A DNA stretch of 64,000 nucleotides. It comes from Anaerocolumna cellulosilytica (GTDB lineage: Bacteria > Bacillota > Clostridia > Lachnospirales > Lachnospiraceae). Within the stretch, counting starts at the first letter, position 1. Each line of letters starts with the position of its first letter. The notes below the pieces were generated by a model, which did no database searches, was not told the origin of the DNA, and saw nothing but the letters and a program-made list of their open reading frames with translations. The stretch is taken from assembly GCF_014218335.1 (NCBI RefSeq), contig NZ_AP023367.1:2357501-2421500 (forward strand). The letters are read 5' to 3'. The position numbers and the translations under genes were made by a program. This document shows, piece after piece, positions 46,401-55,825 of this stretch.

Positions 46401-49400
46401 AAGCTTTGGAATAAGAAGATAAGCTGTGTAGAAAGCATTACATTTATAGAACCGATAAATGCTATACAGAATCAAGATTTGTTACTGCGGATACGGATTT
46501 ATCAGGATGGCAGCCAATGCTTTCAAATCGACAGGTGGGATGATACAAAAAATCGCTTTCTTTTATGCAGTCGTGGAATGTATTCGACGACTTGTGATGA
46601 AAACGCAGTTCATTCATTCGGCAATGTAAACAGTATGGAGGAACAGACGGCTGTAATTGATTCGAACGAGATTTATGAGTATATGAACCGCATCGGTTTA
46701 CAATATGGGGATTATTTTAAAGGACTTAAAAAGATTACAGTGGGAACACAAACAATCATTGGAGATATAGACCTTAAAATAAAGGATTCCTTAAAAGAAA
46801 AGGATGCTTTACACCCGGGTGTACTAGACGCTGCATTGCAGGTCATTTCTTCAAAACTTTACCTAACACAAAGTGAATATACATATGTTCCGTTTTGTAT
46901 TGGTAAAATGATGATGATTCAGCCAATGTCTGATAGCCATTACAAAAGTATAGTGAAGGTACAAGAGGATGAAAAGCAATCAGAAATAATAAAGGCAGAT
47001 ATTAATATAATAGACAGCAGACAGCAAATTGTTATGATTCTAACAGAGGTTTGTTTAAAAAAGCTAGCCTTAAATAGCTTTCATTTACCGGCTCAAAGCA
47101 GACAATCCCAAGACCTGTTTTATAAACCACTATGGATTGAAAAGTCTCGTGCCAGGTATGACGGGAACTGGAAGCATAAGAATCTTTTAGTATTTGTGGA
47201 GGAAGATAATCAGCTTCATAACGATGTAATAGCAAACCTGAATAAAGAAGAATGCAATATATACTATATATACAAAAGCAACCGGGTCGAATACGGTGAC
47301 CATAGTATATTTAGAGTGATACAAGGGCAACCGGAAGCGTTATTGGCTATTATAAGGATATTAAAGGATAGAGGAATAGTGCCGGATTATGTTTTATATC
47401 TGTGGACGCTGGATGGATATAACAGTTTTGAAGCATTAAAGCCGTTAGATGTAAAATTAAATTCTTATGGTTTAGATATTATATATCTGCTAAGGGCCAT
47501 GAAAGACAACCAGATAAATCATCCGGTCAGAATTCTGACTGTGACAAATAATTGTCAGCCAGTTATTGGAGGAAGTGATGTGTTATGCCCCGAAAAGTCA
47601 GATATTCTGGGAGTGATTAAAACGATTCCTTTAGAATTCGAATATATTCGTGCTGCCAATATAGATTTTGATTGCCGGGATTTTATGCAAGGTACTATTG
47701 GGCAGACCATAGTAAAAGAACTTTCGGGTAGTGACGGGGAACATTTTATTGGGTACAGAGCAGAAAAAAGATTTATTATGAGCCTTGAAAAGATGGATTT
47801 GGCAAAACAGGCTATACAACAGGAACTTGTACTTAAGCAGAATGGTACATACATAATACTAGGTGGTCAAAGTGGTGTTGGAATTGAGATAATAAAGCAT
47901 CTATCTGAAAAGGTTTGTGCCAATTTTGTTGTAATATCCCGTAATAAATTTCCGGACGTAACTGCCTGGGGAAAACTTTTGCAAGAAGGGAATCCCACAT
48001 TAGAAAGTACCAAGGATAAAATTAAAGCTTATAAAGGCGTTTTGACAAACGGCTCACATCTTTCCTTTTATGAAGGGGATATAACAGACTATGACAGGAT
48101 GAAGGACATTTTCGAGGATGTAAGACGTAAACATGGTTCTATTAACGGCGTTATACATTCAGCAGGCATACTTAAGGATTCATTGATATTGAATATGGAC
48201 TCTGAAAAATATACCGAGGTTTTAAAACCAAAAGTTTTAGGAGCAATAATAGCTGACCGGCTTACTGAGCATGATTCCATAGATTTTATGATTTTATTCT
48301 CGGGACTTGTTTCTTATGTAGGTTTAATGGGGCAGAGCAATCATACAGGGGCTAATTTCTTTGAAGATAATTTTTCATATTACAGAAATTATGTAAAGAA
48401 AAAGCGTACTCTTACAATTAATTGGGGTATATGGGGCACGGTTGGAATTGTAGCAAAACCCATGTATACGCAGACATTAAAAGATAAAGGATTTATGCCT
48501 ATGACAGTTTTAGAGGCTTTGGAGGCTTTTGATACGGTGCTGACAACTGATTTACCGCAGGTAGGCATAGGACATATATCAGCTCAAAAACAAAAAGAAA
48601 TTTTATATCATATAACGGATGCAGATAAGGTATTGCAGTCGGATGAAGCTTATATAAAGAGAATAGGCGACTATGATATGGAATTAAGTCAACTTTTAGG
48701 GCAAGTAGACTCAAAGTATGAGACAGAGTTTGGTAAGGAGCTTAATAGCCTTTGCGCCGTTTTTATTATTGAGTTTATAGAAAGTAATGGGGTATTTATA
48801 AAGGATGGGGATGAACCTTCTACGGAGGAAGTGATTCATCGATGTAATATACTTCCAAAGTTTAAGAAATTGATCGAAGCTATGCTAAGTTTTGCCATAG
48901 AGGAAGGCTTTATAAACAAAAATGGTAGAAGATTAATACGTACTTATTCTAGAAGTTCAGATGATTTTAAAAAGCGTTGTACTTGGTTTAAAGAAAAGTT
49001 CAAAAAAGACGAGATATACGCAATTATCTTAGAGAACTGTTTCAAACATTACAGCGAGGTCTTATCCGGAAGAATGAGTGCAATGCATGTGTTGTTTCCG
49101 GGCGGAAATACAAATACTATGGAAAGGCTGTACCACCTGCCCTCTCCCCATAATGAGTATATTGGAAAATTGGTTAGACAACTGGTCACTTCATTTCCGG
49201 AGAAAAGAGAGGTTAAAATTCTTGAAATCGGAGGAGGAACCGGAGGGACTACAGCAAAAATACTACCTGCGCTTGCAGGTTTAAAGGTTGCATACACATT
49301 TACAGATATATCACCGATTTTGGTAAAGTGTGCCAAAGAAGCTTTTCATAAGTATGAATATGTTACCTACCTTCCATTAGATATTGAGAAAGAACAAAAC

Positions 49401-52400
49401 CAACCAACTGTATATTTGGACTCATTCGATATAGTAATAGCTGCCAACGTGCTTCATGCTACAGCAAGCCTGCCTGTTACCTTTCAAAATGTAAAACAGT
49501 TTATGAATAAAGAAGCAGTACTAGTCATGATGGAGACAACAAGAATAACCGGGTTTGCAGATTTGGTATTCGGAATAACTGATGGTTGGTGGAAATTTCA
49601 AAATACGGACTTTAGGAAAGATTCAACTCTTTTATCTCCTGATCAATGGAGGGACACATTAAATCATTTGGGTTTTGGCAGAGTATGTACTTTACCTTTA
49701 ACAGAAAGAGAAAGTGTAAGATATCCATATTCTGTTATCATCGCTGATAAAATCGAGTCGGCAGATAGTCAGAAAGAGCCGGTAAAGTTATTGAATGCAG
49801 CTACGGACAGGAGAAGTTCCTCATCAATAAAGCAGGAGACAGGCGCAGCCATTACAGATAAATCCACAAGTAAACCGGTTTTTGGAATTAATGAACAAGA
49901 GATGTTTGTATATATTAAAAACGTTGTAGTTTCACTGATTATAAAGGTTACCGGAATTGACGGCTCTTTGATTGTGTCTGATGTAGGATTTTTAGAAATG
50001 GGACTGGATTCTCTGACTTTGGTAGCTTTGTCCGGTGTCATTGAAAAGGAACTGTTTATTACCTTATACCCTACTGTATTTTTTGAGTATCAAACAATTG
50101 ATGAACTGACAAAGCATTTATGCGATAAACACCAAGAGAAAATGATTTCTTATATACATGAAAAACACTTAATAAGCACCTTGACTGACGAAGTTACTCA
50201 ACCTGTAGACAGGAGTGATTGGAATAATAAAAGCATAGCAGAAGAATTGAATCATGAATTTAAAGAACCCAAAGCAAAAGAAGATAAAAATAAAGAAGAT
50301 GAGCTTAAAGAGGATGAAGTTAAAGAAACGGATAAACTAACAGTAAAGGAAGAAATAAACAGCAATCAATATTTTTATAAGAATAACAGTACAGAAGAAC
50401 CAAATACCTCTGGTAATACGGAAGATATTGCTATCATTGGTATGGCAGGTATTTTTCCGGGAGCAGAGGATGTGTATCAATTATGGGATAATTTAATAAA
50501 CGGCAAAGACAGTGTACAGGATATTAATAGCCAGCGATGGAAGGATACAACTATCTTTGAGGAAAAACAATCAAATTTTGATAAAAAACAATCAAATTTT
50601 GATAAAAAACAATCAAAAGGCAAGACCTACTGTAAATGGGGAGGCTTGCTAAAGGATTATGATAAGTTTGATCCTGTATTTTTTAATATCTCCGTAAGAG
50701 AGGCAAAAAGAATGGATCCCCAGCAAAGGCTGTTTTTGGAGACTGCCTGGGGAGCAATTGAAAATGGCGGCTATCCCATAAAAAGACTCTCGGAATTAAA
50801 GGTTGGTGTATTTGCAGGAGTCTCCAATCATAATTACCATAATATATCTTATGACCAGAATGATTCTTTTTGTACATTAAGCACATCAAATGCTATGGTA
50901 GCAAACCGTTTTTCCTATTTTATGAATCTGACAGGACCAAGCCTTACCATTGATACCCAGTGTTCCTCTTCCATGACAGCCTTAAATTACGCCTGCAAAA
51001 GCCTATTATCTGGAGAATGTGATATGGCTGTTGCTGGTGGAGTAAATATAATTATACCGAAAGAATATTATGTTTTACTAAGTCAGGTTAGAGCAGTATC
51101 AGCAGATGGAAAATGTAAGACCTTTGATAAAAGCGCAGATGGCTTTGTTTCGGGAGAGGGTGTGGCAGTTTTACTTTTAAAACCTTTAACGCAGGCTGTA
51201 AAAGATAAAGACAATATTCATGCGGTTATTAAAGGTGTTTCTGTAACACATGACGGCAAGTCCAGCAACGTAAGCGCTCCAAATGCTAATTCGCAATGTA
51301 TGGCTATCACAGAGGCTTTAAAGAGGGCAAAGGTTAATCCTGAATCTCTAGCATTCATAGAGGCTCATGGTACGGGTACAAGTTTAGGAGATCCGGTTGA
51401 AGTGTCCGCACTTACAAAGTGCTTTGAACAGTATACGGATAAAAAAGCATTTTGTGCCATTGGTTCGTTAAAGTCCAATATCGGACATCTGGAATCTGCG
51501 GCAGGAATAGCAGGTATTATAAAAGCTGTTTTGGCCTTACGTAACAGGCGAATACCTCCTACTATACATTTTAATCAACCTAACAGCTTTATTGATTTTA
51601 ATTCTACACCTTTTTATGTGACGGATAGGCCGGTAGAGTGGAAAAGCAATCAATTAATGAGAGCCGGTATAAGTTCATTCGGAATGGGAGGTACCAATTG
51701 TCATTCTATTCTGGAGGAAGCTCCTAGGGTATCTTCTGGCAATAAGAAGGATATCAATGTGCCGTTTCACTTATTTACTGTATCAGCAAAGTCAGAACAT
51801 TCCTTGTGGAAGACGATTGAAAAGGTAGGTGCTTACATAGATAATAATGAAAGTCTGGAAATAGAGGATATCTGCCACACAATGAATGTTACTAGAAATC
51901 ACTTTGCTTACAGAACTGCCTTGGTGGTTAATACAAAAGAAAAATTAGTAAAGCTTATTAAAGAAGCAGTAAAGAAGAAATGTAACAAGGAGAACCTGAA
52001 TGTACACGGCATGTATTACAACTTCCAGTCACCTTATGGAGAAAGTGCTAAATCCACGATTAATTATCTGGTTTCTGACAGAATATTTAGCAACTATGAA
52101 TTGGAGGGGTTAAGGCAGAACTTGTTGTTTCAAGAAGCTTTCTTATATATGGAAGAAATTTTTTCATTGGATGTTACTAGAGGTATATCTTATAAAGCAG
52201 AAGCGTTTTTGTCCATGGGACAGAAAGAAATAATTGCCCTTATTTTAAAGGCAGTTATGGCAAGAATATTGATCCGTTATAACATTCGACCGGCCTATAT
52301 TATAAATGCTGGTGAAAAAGATAATGTAACCGTTCAGCTTATAGCCGGACAGATTGTCCTTAGTGAAGCAATTAAAAAGTTAGCAGAGTCCTATAAAGTC

Positions 52401-55400
52401 AGTATTTATCCGGAGAGAGTGGAATATGATTTTCAGTTACCGGCTATGCCGATTATTGCGCTGGATGATTATAAGACATATATGCAGGAACAGAATAAGG
52501 AGACTTTAAAAGAAGTAACCATTGAAATCGGCCCTGATGATTATTACAGCGATAAGATGATACACCAAGTGGCAGAAAAGAATATAAGAACAGTGGTAAT
52601 CCCATTTTTACAAAGTGATGTTACTAACTGGTATTCTATTATCTCATTGGTTGGATATGTATATTCCATAGGAACTGACATAGACTTTAAAACCTTTGAT
52701 AATTTATATAACGGAAAAGTAGTAGATCTTCCCACCTATGTTTTTGACCATAAATCTTACTGGATTGAAAAACACGAGGAGGAAACAGTAAGTTATCAGT
52801 TTCAGAAAGAATATTTAATAAATGGATTAAAAGCTGGTAATCGGATTGTGAAATCCGGGACAGAAATCGGTATGGCGGAAAAAGATGGCTCTATCAACGA
52901 AGAATACATTAATTATTATAAAAGATGGAGTGATATCGGGGCTGGTATTAAAATACTTGGGAATTTCATGGTAGATTCAAGGGGAAGAAACAGTGACAAC
53001 GAGGTTGTAATTGGCAATGAATTGAATCAGAAGAAACAGTTGCTCCGGTTAAATAAATTGCTTAAAGAAGAGGATACTTTACTTTTAATACAAATAAATT
53101 ATGGAGGAGTAGAAAAAACTAAATTTACTTTGGATAGATTATCCCATAATCAAATCGGAGAGATAATTAAGCGTTTCATAGAAGCTGCCGTTGTTGTAAA
53201 GGAAGGTGAATTTGACGGAATACAGCTTCATGCGGCCCATGGATACCTATTATCACAATTTCTGTCTTCAAAGTACAATTCACGCACCGATAATTTTGGA
53301 GGAAGTGTTACAACCAGAACAGAAGTTATTAAAACCATTGTACAGGGGATACGAAAAACCTTAGGCAAACAATTTGTTATTAGTGTAAAGCTGGACATGC
53401 CGGGTGAAGACAAAGGTGTATCCATAGAAGAATTGGTTGAAATTATAAAAGGCCTAAAGCAAGTGTCTGTTGATATAGTCGAATTAAGTGCCGGAATTGT
53501 TAGTAAAGAGGATACTTTAGCGGAAACGGTTTTAGCAGAGTATAAGACAGTGTTAGCTGCTGTAAAAAAAGATATCCATATTCCGGTTATAGTAACCGGT
53601 GGCATACGTAAACGGGAGCAGATTGAGCAATTACTTACGACTTATAATGCTGATTTTGCTGGCCTTGGCCGTCCCTTTATCTATGAACCTGCAATTATTG
53701 AAAACTTAAAGGGGAATATAGAAGATATGAGTGGCTGTACTTCCTGCTCCATGTGCTTATATACGCTAACTAATAATGGGTTAAGATGTGTTCAAACGAG
53801 CAGAAAAAAAGAAGTAACATCTGCTCCTTACCAAGCGTATCTATTTGAACAGTCATGGGTGGAAACAAACAGCAACGTTCCTAAAAAGGTGCAAAGTACA
53901 TTGCAGGGTGTATATGCAGTTTTCTGTGAGGATGAAGTTAAATTTAAAGCCCTTAGTAGTTGCCTGGAAGCCAGTGGTTATATGGTATATAGAATAAAAG
54001 ACAGCCTCGGTTTTAAGGAGGAAGGGAAGACGTTTAGTATTAATTTTACAAAAGAGACAGATTATATAAAATTAGTTCATCAGTTACTGGATGAATTCGG
54101 ACAGAATTTCAATGGTTTCATACAAGTGGCATTTGGTTCAGAGGATGAATCTGTTTCCGTAGATTTATCACAAGACGCGGCAGTCTTTCTACAGATGTAT
54201 TTAGCGAAAGCAGTTCTGTTGTCAAAAACCGATACTATAATAAAGTTAATTGCAGTTACCTTTAACGGAATAACGATGATGGCTGATAAGATGGTTAATA
54301 CGGAACATATTTTACTGAATGGGTTGAACCGGATTAATCCATATGAAGTTAAAAATATACATGGATTATCTCTTGATTTTGAGGAGAAGACAGATGCTAA
54401 CGATTTTGCGGAGGTAGTGGTATCAGAATTGACCGGTTTTAATAGCCGGTATAAAGAAGTTGCCTTTCGAAAAAACTGCCGATATGAACGAAGCATCACA
54501 GGCTATATGGGAGTAATTAATACGGAAAGTTATAGTATAGAAGGGGGCGTATACCTGATTGCCGGAGGTCTGAGTGGTCTTGGCAAATTATTTGCTGGAT
54601 TTCTTATTAAGAATAAGGCAAAAGCTGTGTACCTTATTGGCAGAAGAGATATGAGTCAAATGTCACAAGGCGAAGAACTAAAAGAATTAGTAGAACTTAG
54701 TAGAGAATATAGTCTGACTACTCTTGAATACAGAAGTGCAGATATAGCGGATTATGAAGCAGTAGATGAAGTTATTAGAGAGATGACCAGAAGGTATAAA
54801 ACCATTCAGGGCATCATCCATTGTGCCGGAATTGTTGACCGTGAGAACCGGACTTTAAGGACTAAGAATTATAGTTCATTCTCACGGATTCTCAGACCAA
54901 AGTATCAAGGGACAATAAACCTTGCCAAAGTTTTTAACAATACTTTGCCGGACTTTATGATATTTTGCTCTTCTATTTCCGGAATCAGCGGGAAACTGGG
55001 GGCAACCTTAAGTGACTATGGGACAGGCAATTTCTTTATGAATGAATATGCAAAAGCAGTATCAAACGCTACCGGAAAAAAAGTTGTATCAATTAGCTGG
55101 CCCTTATGGGATGGCGTAGGACTTGGAGCTAACAAGGCATATGGTGGTGAAGGATATTCCATAGACAGAGAACTTGGTTTAAGAATTTTTGAAGCAGTGA
55201 TAAGGTCAAGAGAATGCAGGAATCTTGTGATTTTAAATCCGAAGAGCACAGAAATCATGTCAGATTTTGCAGCGGTTGAAGAGGCAGCAGCCGGTATACA
55301 AAAAGCTGAGGATATAATTAACTCAGTTAGGACCGTTAGTATCAATTCAGATTTCCTATCAGAAGAAAACAGAGCGAATGTAAAAGAATTTCTAAAGAGC

Positions 55401-55823
55401 CTGCTTGTGGAATTTTTGCAGATTGAACATTCTCTGATTAGAGACGAAGCTGAGTTTTATGAATATGGTATTGATTCCGTTATTGTTGCAGATATTGTTG
55501 CAAAAATTGAAGAAAGATATAAAATCTTCCTCCATCCATCCACCTTACTAGAATATACAAGTATAAAGTCACTTAGTGAGTATCTTATAAAAGAATTTAG
55601 GATAAGTGATGCATATAATATGAAGGAATTAAGGGGAGAAAAGATAAGTACTGTAGAAGAAAGTATTTCTTTTATAAAGGAAAACGTGACCAATCCGGAT
55701 TTTTCAGAGAAAATTATAGGTAATGTTGCAGATAAAGATACAAGGCTTGACAGCCTGCTTGATGAAATATATGAAGGAGATATAACCGTAGAAGAAGCTC
55801 TGAAAATAATTGATGAGGTATAG
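43401..55823 (+). CDS. PKS2: bimodular synthase, KS-AT-DH-KR0-cMT-ACP-KS-ATx-OYE-KR-ACP
   Basis: 4140 aa. An N-terminal helical docking part is followed by KS1 (43-460, Cys220). An intact AT (580-880) has Ser674 in GHSLGEY and H778 in HAFHS, a malonyl-type pattern. DH has His978 and Asp1143. KR (1478-1720) has both catalytic positions changed: Gly1635 for Ser and His1648 for Tyr. A C-methyltransferase (about 1772-2115) has LEIGGGTGGTT. ACP Ser2204 precedes a charged linker. KS2 (2340-2775, Cys2521 in DTQCSSS) carries a short repeat insertion. An eroded AT has AGEKD at 2970-2974. An Old-Yellow-Enzyme-like domain covers 3137-3475. Pseudo-KR plus intact KR (to about 3960) and ACP Ser4026 complete the module, with a C-terminal docking helix (LLDEIYEGDITVEEALKI). 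It is likely to add one C-methylated unit and one oddly processed unit. Confidence 0.92.
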   Translation: MNKQELQKMLEQVQKREIHYLEAEKAMRQNDRKPKEISEENHKIAVIGYACRFPSADNVDEFWSSLINGRDCITEIPAKRWSLEGFYDPGSAIESDTSYSKWGGFLNSIAAYDLGLFHMTKQEALAIDPQQLLAMEVAREALEYAGYGNIKEEDSNTGVFIGARSSNVTLGMLQERINEKEYKAEDNRNYIIGKAPNMIASRISDFLNLKGPSMIIDTACSSSLVSIHMACKSLLAGDCSMALAGGIDLLVNSDSYVGLSKSKAISPDGKCFTFDKRANGYVPGEGAGIVVLKEYMQAVACGDTIYAIIKGSAINNDGHTMGITTPDLEGQKELIRAALKDAKVSAETITYIEAHGTGTVIGDPIEIKALASVYGESTDRKGFCGIGSVKTNIGHLHCAAGIAGFIKLLLCMKNKTLVPTLNCQMPNQRFDFVDSPFFPVSKMEKWEQYKEHRRAAISSFGFGGTNCHIIVEEQEDDKKHEWETERYLPFVLSAADNEALGKVTSQYIDFFKENPKVRYKDAAYTVITGREKFEYKLFTYAKNTDELVKQLKKFSDGDTHKTKIVTGSVYTEGKKKKIPGKVVVMFTGQGELYTGVARELYETSSVFRSTIDNCSDILLPYVGQSISELLYNTENAKLLKNTYITQPVTFALDYALFVLWKTYNLPVAVVMGHSLGEYVAACAAGIYELEDILKIVAIRGKMMGELPDNGTMAAVIAGEAVVNELFDELSFVEKAQVSIAAVNGAANTVISGEKTVVAGICEKLKQSSIKYVLLQVSHAFHSPLMKPMLDKYREVIGAVKPKPSAIKIISNVTGDFLKEGDLTTEYWENHILNTVQFKRSIEKLISEGYRYFIEMGPGNTLLKLTKNITHGNGEVTICSSLVRDTSDWQQILQTLGELFVKGVECKLSDFFKDVHAKRIALPTYNYAREDLFNKDKFEQDLLLSETVSLFDGIISKTTAYVSYFKILNTKKDRVLKDHRVRNAYVVPGVYQLKLALAGAHKLWNKKISCVESITFIEPINAIQNQDLLLRIRIYQDGSQCFQIDRWDDTKNRFLLCSRGMYSTTCDENAVHSFGNVNSMEEQTAVIDSNEIYEYMNRIGLQYGDYFKGLKKITVGTQTIIGDIDLKIKDSLKEKDALHPGVLDAALQVISSKLYLTQSEYTYVPFCIGKMMMIQPMSDSHYKSIVKVQEDEKQSEIIKADINIIDSRQQIVMILTEVCLKKLALNSFHLPAQSRQSQDLFYKPLWIEKSRARYDGNWKHKNLLVFVEEDNQLHNDVIANLNKEECNIYYIYKSNRVEYGDHSIFRVIQGQPEALLAIIRILKDRGIVPDYVLYLWTLDGYNSFEALKPLDVKLNSYGLDIIYLLRAMKDNQINHPVRILTVTNNCQPVIGGSDVLCPEKSDILGVIKTIPLEFEYIRAANIDFDCRDFMQGTIGQTIVKELSGSDGEHFIGYRAEKRFIMSLEKMDLAKQAIQQELVLKQNGTYIILGGQSGVGIEIIKHLSEKVCANFVVISRNKFPDVTAWGKLLQEGNPTLESTKDKIKAYKGVLTNGSHLSFYEGDITDYDRMKDIFEDVRRKHGSINGVIHSAGILKDSLILNMDSEKYTEVLKPKVLGAIIADRLTEHDSIDFMILFSGLVSYVGLMGQSNHTGANFFEDNFSYYRNYVKKKRTLTINWGIWGTVGIVAKPMYTQTLKDKGFMPMTVLEALEAFDTVLTTDLPQVGIGHISAQKQKEILYHITDADKVLQSDEAYIKRIGDYDMELSQLLGQVDSKYETEFGKELNSLCAVFIIEFIESNGVFIKDGDEPSTEEVIHRCNILPKFKKLIEAMLSFAIEEGFINKNGRRLIRTYSRSSDDFKKRCTWFKEKFKKDEIYAIILENCFKHYSEVLSGRMSAMHVLFPGGNTNTMERLYHLPSPHNEYIGKLVRQLVTSFPEKREVKILEIGGGTGGTTAKILPALAGLKVAYTFTDISPILVKCAKEAFHKYEYVTYLPLDIEKEQNQPTVYLDSFDIVIAANVLHATASLPVTFQNVKQFMNKEAVLVMMETTRITGFADLVFGITDGWWKFQNTDFRKDSTLLSPDQWRDTLNHLGFGRVCTLPLTERESVRYPYSVIIADKIESADSQKEPVKLLNAATDRRSSSSIKQETGAAITDKSTSKPVFGINEQEMFVYIKNVVVSLIIKVTGIDGSLIVSDVGFLEMGLDSLTLVALSGVIEKELFITLYPTVFFEYQTIDELTKHLCDKHQEKMISYIHEKHLISTLTDEVTQPVDRSDWNNKSIAEELNHEFKEPKAKEDKNKEDELKEDEVKETDKLTVKEEINSNQYFYKNNSTEEPNTSGNTEDIAIIGMAGIFPGAEDVYQLWDNLINGKDSVQDINSQRWKDTTIFEEKQSNFDKKQSNFDKKQSKGKTYCKWGGLLKDYDKFDPVFFNISVREAKRMDPQQRLFLETAWGAIENGGYPIKRLSELKVGVFAGVSNHNYHNISYDQNDSFCTLSTSNAMVANRFSYFMNLTGPSLTIDTQCSSSMTALNYACKSLLSGECDMAVAGGVNIIIPKEYYVLLSQVRAVSADGKCKTFDKSADGFVSGEGVAVLLLKPLTQAVKDKDNIHAVIKGVSVTHDGKSSNVSAPNANSQCMAITEALKRAKVNPESLAFIEAHGTGTSLGDPVEVSALTKCFEQYTDKKAFCAIGSLKSNIGHLESAAGIAGIIKAVLALRNRRIPPTIHFNQPNSFIDFNSTPFYVTDRPVEWKSNQLMRAGISSFGMGGTNCHSILEEAPRVSSGNKKDINVPFHLFTVSAKSEHSLWKTIEKVGAYIDNNESLEIEDICHTMNVTRNHFAYRTALVVNTKEKLVKLIKEAVKKKCNKENLNVHGMYYNFQSPYGESAKSTINYLVSDRIFSNYELEGLRQNLLFQEAFLYMEEIFSLDVTRGISYKAEAFLSMGQKEIIALILKAVMARILIRYNIRPAYIINAGEKDNVTVQLIAGQIVLSEAIKKLAESYKVSIYPERVEYDFQLPAMPIIALDDYKTYMQEQNKETLKEVTIEIGPDDYYSDKMIHQVAEKNIRTVVIPFLQSDVTNWYSIISLVGYVYSIGTDIDFKTFDNLYNGKVVDLPTYVFDHKSYWIEKHEEETVSYQFQKEYLINGLKAGNRIVKSGTEIGMAEKDGSINEEYINYYKRWSDIGAGIKILGNFMVDSRGRNSDNEVVIGNELNQKKQLLRLNKLLKEEDTLLLIQINYGGVEKTKFTLDRLSHNQIGEIIKRFIEAAVVVKEGEFDGIQLHAAHGYLLSQFLSSKYNSRTDNFGGSVTTRTEVIKTIVQGIRKTLGKQFVISVKLDMPGEDKGVSIEELVEIIKGLKQVSVDIVELSAGIVSKEDTLAETVLAEYKTVLAAVKKDIHIPVIVTGGIRKREQIEQLLTTYNADFAGLGRPFIYEPAIIENLKGNIEDMSGCTSCSMCLYTLTNNGLRCVQTSRKKEVTSAPYQAYLFEQSWVETNSNVPKKVQSTLQGVYAVFCEDEVKFKALSSCLEASGYMVYRIKDSLGFKEEGKTFSINFTKETDYIKLVHQLLDEFGQNFNGFIQVAFGSEDESVSVDLSQDAAVFLQMYLAKAVLLSKTDTIIKLIAVTFNGITMMADKMVNTEHILLNGLNRINPYEVKNIHGLSLDFEEKTDANDFAEVVVSELTGFNSRYKEVAFRKNCRYERSITGYMGVINTESYSIEGGVYLIAGGLSGLGKLFAGFLIKNKAKAVYLIGRRDMSQMSQGEELKELVELSREYSLTTLEYRSADIADYEAVDEVIREMTRRYKTIQGIIHCAGIVDRENRTLRTKNYSSFSRILRPKYQGTINLAKVFNNTLPDFMIFCSSISGISGKLGATLSDYGTGNFFMNEYAKAVSNATGKKVVSISWPLWDGVGLGANKAYGGEGYSIDRELGLRIFEAVIRSRECRNLVILNPKSTEIMSDFAAVEEAAAGIQKAEDIINSVRTVSINSDFLSEENRANVKEFLKSLLVEFLQIEHSLIRDEAEFYEYGIDSVIVADIVAKIEERYKIFLHPSTLLEYTSIKSLSEYLIKEFRISDAYNMKELRGEKISTVEESISFIKENVTNPDFSEKIIGNVADKDTRLDSLLDEIYEGDITVEEALKIIDEV
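50563..50617 (+). repeat. 21-base tandem repeat inside the second KS of PKS2
   Basis: Two full copies and part of a third of a 21-base unit (CAATCAAATTTTGATAAAAAA) encode K-Q-S-N-F-D-K heptads at about residues 2388-2408. They lie in a surface loop near the KS N-terminus, just before the conserved GKTYCKWGG. Other KSs in the cluster have only a short spacer here. The length is in frame, so the repeat could vary without breaking the gene. Confidence 0.85.
52810..53815 (+). other. Embedded Old-Yellow-Enzyme / 2,4-dienoyl-CoA-reductase-like domain of PKS2
   Basis: Residues about 3137-3475 of PKS2. The start INGLKAGNRIVKSGTEIGMA matches the OYE N-terminus. The family-defining block is present: GIQLHAAHGYLLSQFLSS (His3277, His3280, Tyr3282) and then RTDNFGGS. 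FMN phosphate contacts fit VIVTGGIRKREQ and GLGRPFIYEP. The end has Cys3446, Cys3449, Cys3452 and Cys3463 (C-x2-C-x2-C-x10-C), resembling the [4Fe-4S] motif of dienoyl-CoA reductases but with shorter spacers. The FAD/NAD half of those enzymes is absent. The domain lies between the eroded AT linker and the pseudo-KR, where the DH lies in neighbouring modules. Confidence 0.88.
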
Positions 55824-55825
55824 CG

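Noticed and set aside
50940-50965. DTQCSSS as a decarboxylating KSQ loading domain
   Set aside because: In KSQ the glutamine replaces the cysteine itself; here the cysteine is present and Q lies one residue earlier.
52810-53815. The domain as a standard MDR-type PKS enoyl reductase
   Set aside because: It lacks the MDR NADPH-binding pattern and instead has clear Old-Yellow-Enzyme motifs and a cysteine cluster.
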